Positions 62,211 to 64,000 of a DNA stretch of 64,000 nucleotides are shown piece by piece. Position numbers and translations under genes: made by a program. Positions within the stretch are counted from its first letter, which is position 1. Each line of letters starts with the position of its first letter. Source of the DNA: Candidatus Latescibacterota bacterium (GTDB taxonomy: Bacteria; Latescibacterota; UBA2968). The stretch spans positions 40,094-104,093 of the forward strand of contig JAJDYX010000007.1 of NCBI GenBank assembly GCA_022824945.1. The letters run 5' to 3'. The notes under the pieces are model-generated. The model had not been told where the DNA came from and searched no databases. It saw nothing but the letters and a program-made list of their open reading frames with translations.

Positions 62211-62345
62211 GCGTATTAAACAGCTCAACATTTCCAGAAGAGAATTTGACATTGAGAGAATTTTAATATCATTCAGGATGTTTTTATCGCTGGCTAACCA
62301 CCTCGACTATTTCACTAAAAATAGGTCTTGTCCCCTTACACTAAG

Positions 62346-62379
62346 GACGATATATTATTTTACAAGACTATATATCGTC
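62346..62379. repeat. Perfect 10-bp inverted repeat upstream of the second receptor
   Basis: GACGATATAT (62346-62355) and ATATATCGTC (62370-62379) flank a 14-nt spacer, about 120 nt before the ATG. Possibly an operator for the second receptor. Confidence 0.6.
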
Positions 62380-62497
62380 TATTTCATCAAGGCCATCGCA
62401 TCTTAAATTGTGTTCACACCGTTATTAATTTCAAAAAATCCCTAACCTAAAAAAATATCCTAAGTATTGCGGTAAAAACATAAAAAAGGGAGGACCA

Positions 62498-64000
62498 ATG
62501 TTTTTCTTGAACAGATTTATTCCGATTCTGGTATGTGTGGTATTGCTTCCTAACGTGGTCCAGGCGCAATCTGTTGGAACTATTACTGGCACAGTGACCG
62601 ATGCCGCAAGCGGCGAAAAATTAGAAGTGGTGCAGGTCCATATTTCGACTTTGAAACTGAGCGCAGTGTCGGACGCGCAAGGCCGCTTTACCATCCCAAA
62701 TGTGCCTTCTGGCACGCATGAATTGAGGGCCGATCTGATCGGTTATGCGAGCGCGACAGAGGTTATTACTGTGGCGGAAGGAGAAACAGTGACGGTTGCA
62801 TTGCAGATGAATCCCTCTGCACTTTATCTCGATGAAGTAGTAGTGACGGGTACGGCTTTTAAGGAGGCGCCCATCAGTATGACGTATGCAGTAGCAGTGG
62901 TTGGACGAGAGAAGATGGCAGAGCAGGGGTCTCCACAGGCGGTTGATTTCTTCAAAAATTTGGGGGCGAGCCACGGGGTGATCGGCGAGCGGAGCAGTTG
63001 GTACAATGCGGGCCAGGCTGCCACGCTTGCGGAGAGCATTGCCAATGTGAACCTGCGCGGACTGGGGGCTTCGCGGACACTGGTGTTGATCAATAGCCGC
63101 CGTCAGACTTATGTTCCGGCGCGCTTGATTGGAGGACGCTTTGTCGATGTGAATGTTATTCCCTCTGTTGCCATTGACCGGATTGAGGTGCTCAAGGAGG
63201 GGGCGTCGGCTATCTATGGATCGGATGCCGTGGCTGGTGTTGCCAATTTTTTGACCCGGTCCGATTTTGAGGGTTTTGAAGTCTCGGGCGCGCACGAGTA
63301 TTTCGAAGGCGCTGGCGATACAAATATAGGCGCGATATGGGGTAAAAAACTCGCTGATGGAACTCATGCGGTTATTTCTGCGGAATGGATGAGACGCCAA
63401 GAGCTACCATCTACAGAGAGGGATTATTTGTTGCAGCCGTGGCACGGTGGCGGGCAACGCCTCGGATGGTCGAGTTTGGGAAATCCCGGCACCTTTGCCA
63501 TTGGTGCGCCAGCTCCGTGGACCGCTGCCATCCACGCTCCCCGATGTGAGGAATTTGGCGGTTTCCGGGAATCCTGGACATGCCGATTCCGCTATCAGCA
63601 GTATGAGAACCTGGTGGAGGAGATGAGCCATATCCGTGTTTTTTCTGAACTCAATGGCACTCTGGACAATGGTACGGATTATCATGTGGAGTACCTGTGG
63701 GCTGAGGCAGAGATCCCCAATTGGTACACGACGCCTTCGTACCCTCCGTTCCCACTGACAGACACGAGTATTATGGAAGTCGCGTCCGATCATCCGGGGC
63801 GGCAGGCATTTTGTGAGGATTACGGTGCAAATCCCGGCGATTTGTATTACGACGCCTGCCAAGGTGGGGAGAACTGGTATTTCAATGGTCGGCCCTTTGG
63901 AAACTCTGGTCCCGGACGTATTTTGAGCCGTCAATCGAATACTATGCGGTTGGCAGCTTCGGCAAATGGCGATTTTAAGGCGTTCGGCGGGCCTGACGCC
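62498..64000 (+). CDS. TonB-dependent receptor (second), truncated by the window end
   Basis: A paralogue of the receptor at 57425-60649, starting at ATG 62498 after GGGAGGA; 501 residues are visible and the frame remains open at base 64000. It shares the signal peptide, the CarboxypepD-like domain and the plug almost word for word (GREKMAEQGSPQAVDFFKNL), while the barrel part diverges (QPWHGGGQRLGWSS, PFPLTDTSIM). The difference suggests a recent duplication with changed ligand loops. Confidence 0.92.
   Translation, partial: MFFLNRFIPILVCVVLLPNVVQAQSVGTITGTVTDAASGEKLEVVQVHISTLKLSAVSDAQGRFTIPNVPSGTHELRADLIGYASATEVITVAEGETVTVALQMNPSALYLDEVVVTGTAFKEAPISMTYAVAVVGREKMAEQGSPQAVDFFKNLGASHGVIGERSSWYNAGQAATLAESIANVNLRGLGASRTLVLINSRRQTYVPARLIGGRFVDVNVIPSVAIDRIEVLKEGASAIYGSDAVAGVANFLTRSDFEGFEVSGAHEYFEGAGDTNIGAIWGKKLADGTHAVISAEWMRRQELPSTERDYLLQPWHGGGQRLGWSSLGNPGTFAIGAPAPWTAAIHAPRCEEFGGFRESWTCRFRYQQYENLVEEMSHIRVFSELNGTLDNGTDYHVEYLWAEAEIPNWYTTPSYPPFPLTDTSIMEVASDHPGRQAFCEDYGANPGDLYYDACQGGENWYFNGRPFGNSGPGRILSRQSNTMRLAASANGDFKAFGGPDA

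Noticed and set aside
1..64000. Insertion sequences, prophage or integrase genes
   Set aside because: No transposase, integrase or terminal-repeat pair with target duplication was recognised in either strand.

Overview
The window comes from a Gram-negative-type bacterium of moderate GC with dense, mostly operonic genes. It carries two large TonB-dependent receptors, FadL-like outer-membrane barrels, SecG and lipoproteins with clear lipoboxes. The mix of many Gfo/Idh/MocA oxidoreductases, formylglycine sulfatases, a PhyH dioxygenase, an enolase-superfamily dehydratase and secreted proteases with EF-hand/dockerin-like C-terminal tails fits uncultivated, often marine or sponge-associated groups such as Latescibacterota or Poribacteria. 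That assignment is inference from gene content. Several promoters match the TTGACA-17-TATAAT pattern, so ordinary sigma70 logic seems to apply. TGA is a normal stop codon in many genes here.

Layout. 1-4190: the lower-glycolysis operon gap-pgk-tpiA-secG, then tRNA-Leu(GAG) and sixA, closed by strong terminators. 4203-20861: a catabolic region holding four Gfo/Idh/MocA dehydrogenases, three sulfatases (one resembling animal arylsulfatase K), an enolase-superfamily enzyme, an S9 peptidase, an HSL-type esterase, a PhyH oxygenase, a hendecad-repeat coiled-coil protein, CbiX and an Fsr-like MFS exporter. It looks built to take apart sulfated or modified organic matter. 20868-26862: a secreted subtilase, a CBM9-like protein, a GAF protein fused to a PepSY-type membrane domain, and a cytochrome c'-like lipoprotein. 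27079-29341: VapBC, an amidohydrolase and an SRAP protein. 29519-34071: another Gfo/Idh/MocA gene, a YgiT-type zinc-finger gene followed by an ArsC/Spx-family gene whose first redox cysteine codon is TGA (probable selenocysteine), and a double-length UxaA-family dehydratase.

34258-42640: metal homeostasis. A DtxR regulator precedes feoA-feoB and a small Cys-rich membrane protein; then comes a tro-like Mn/Zn/Fe ABC operon (binding protein, ATPase, two permeases, DtxR regulator) in which both permeases carry a DtxR-like cytoplasmic tail. 42633-49655: a metalloprotease with a dockerin-like tail, map, a CcmI-like lipoprotein, a glycogen-synthase-like glycosyltransferase, a lipoprotein and an outer-membrane barrel protein. 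49672-52081: two adjacent cation:proton-antiporter-like proteins. 52174-57400: a palindromic promoter and structured leader feeding an RsbW-like kinase, Hpf, HPr kinase, a lipoprotein, aspartokinase and an epimerase. 57425-64000: two paralogous TonB-dependent receptors flanking a BCCT transporter; the second receptor runs off the window.

No insertion sequence, CRISPR array or rRNA was found. No stretch without a gene exceeds 300 bases; the larger intergenic gaps (8008-8279, 26863-27078, 37378-37644, 52082-52338, 62211-62497) hold promoters, terminators and inverted repeats that are listed separately. The most unusual items are the TGA-containing ArsC/Spx gene with a SECIS-like hairpin, the twin permease-DtxR fusions, and the GAF/PepSY-membrane protein paired with a cytochrome c'.
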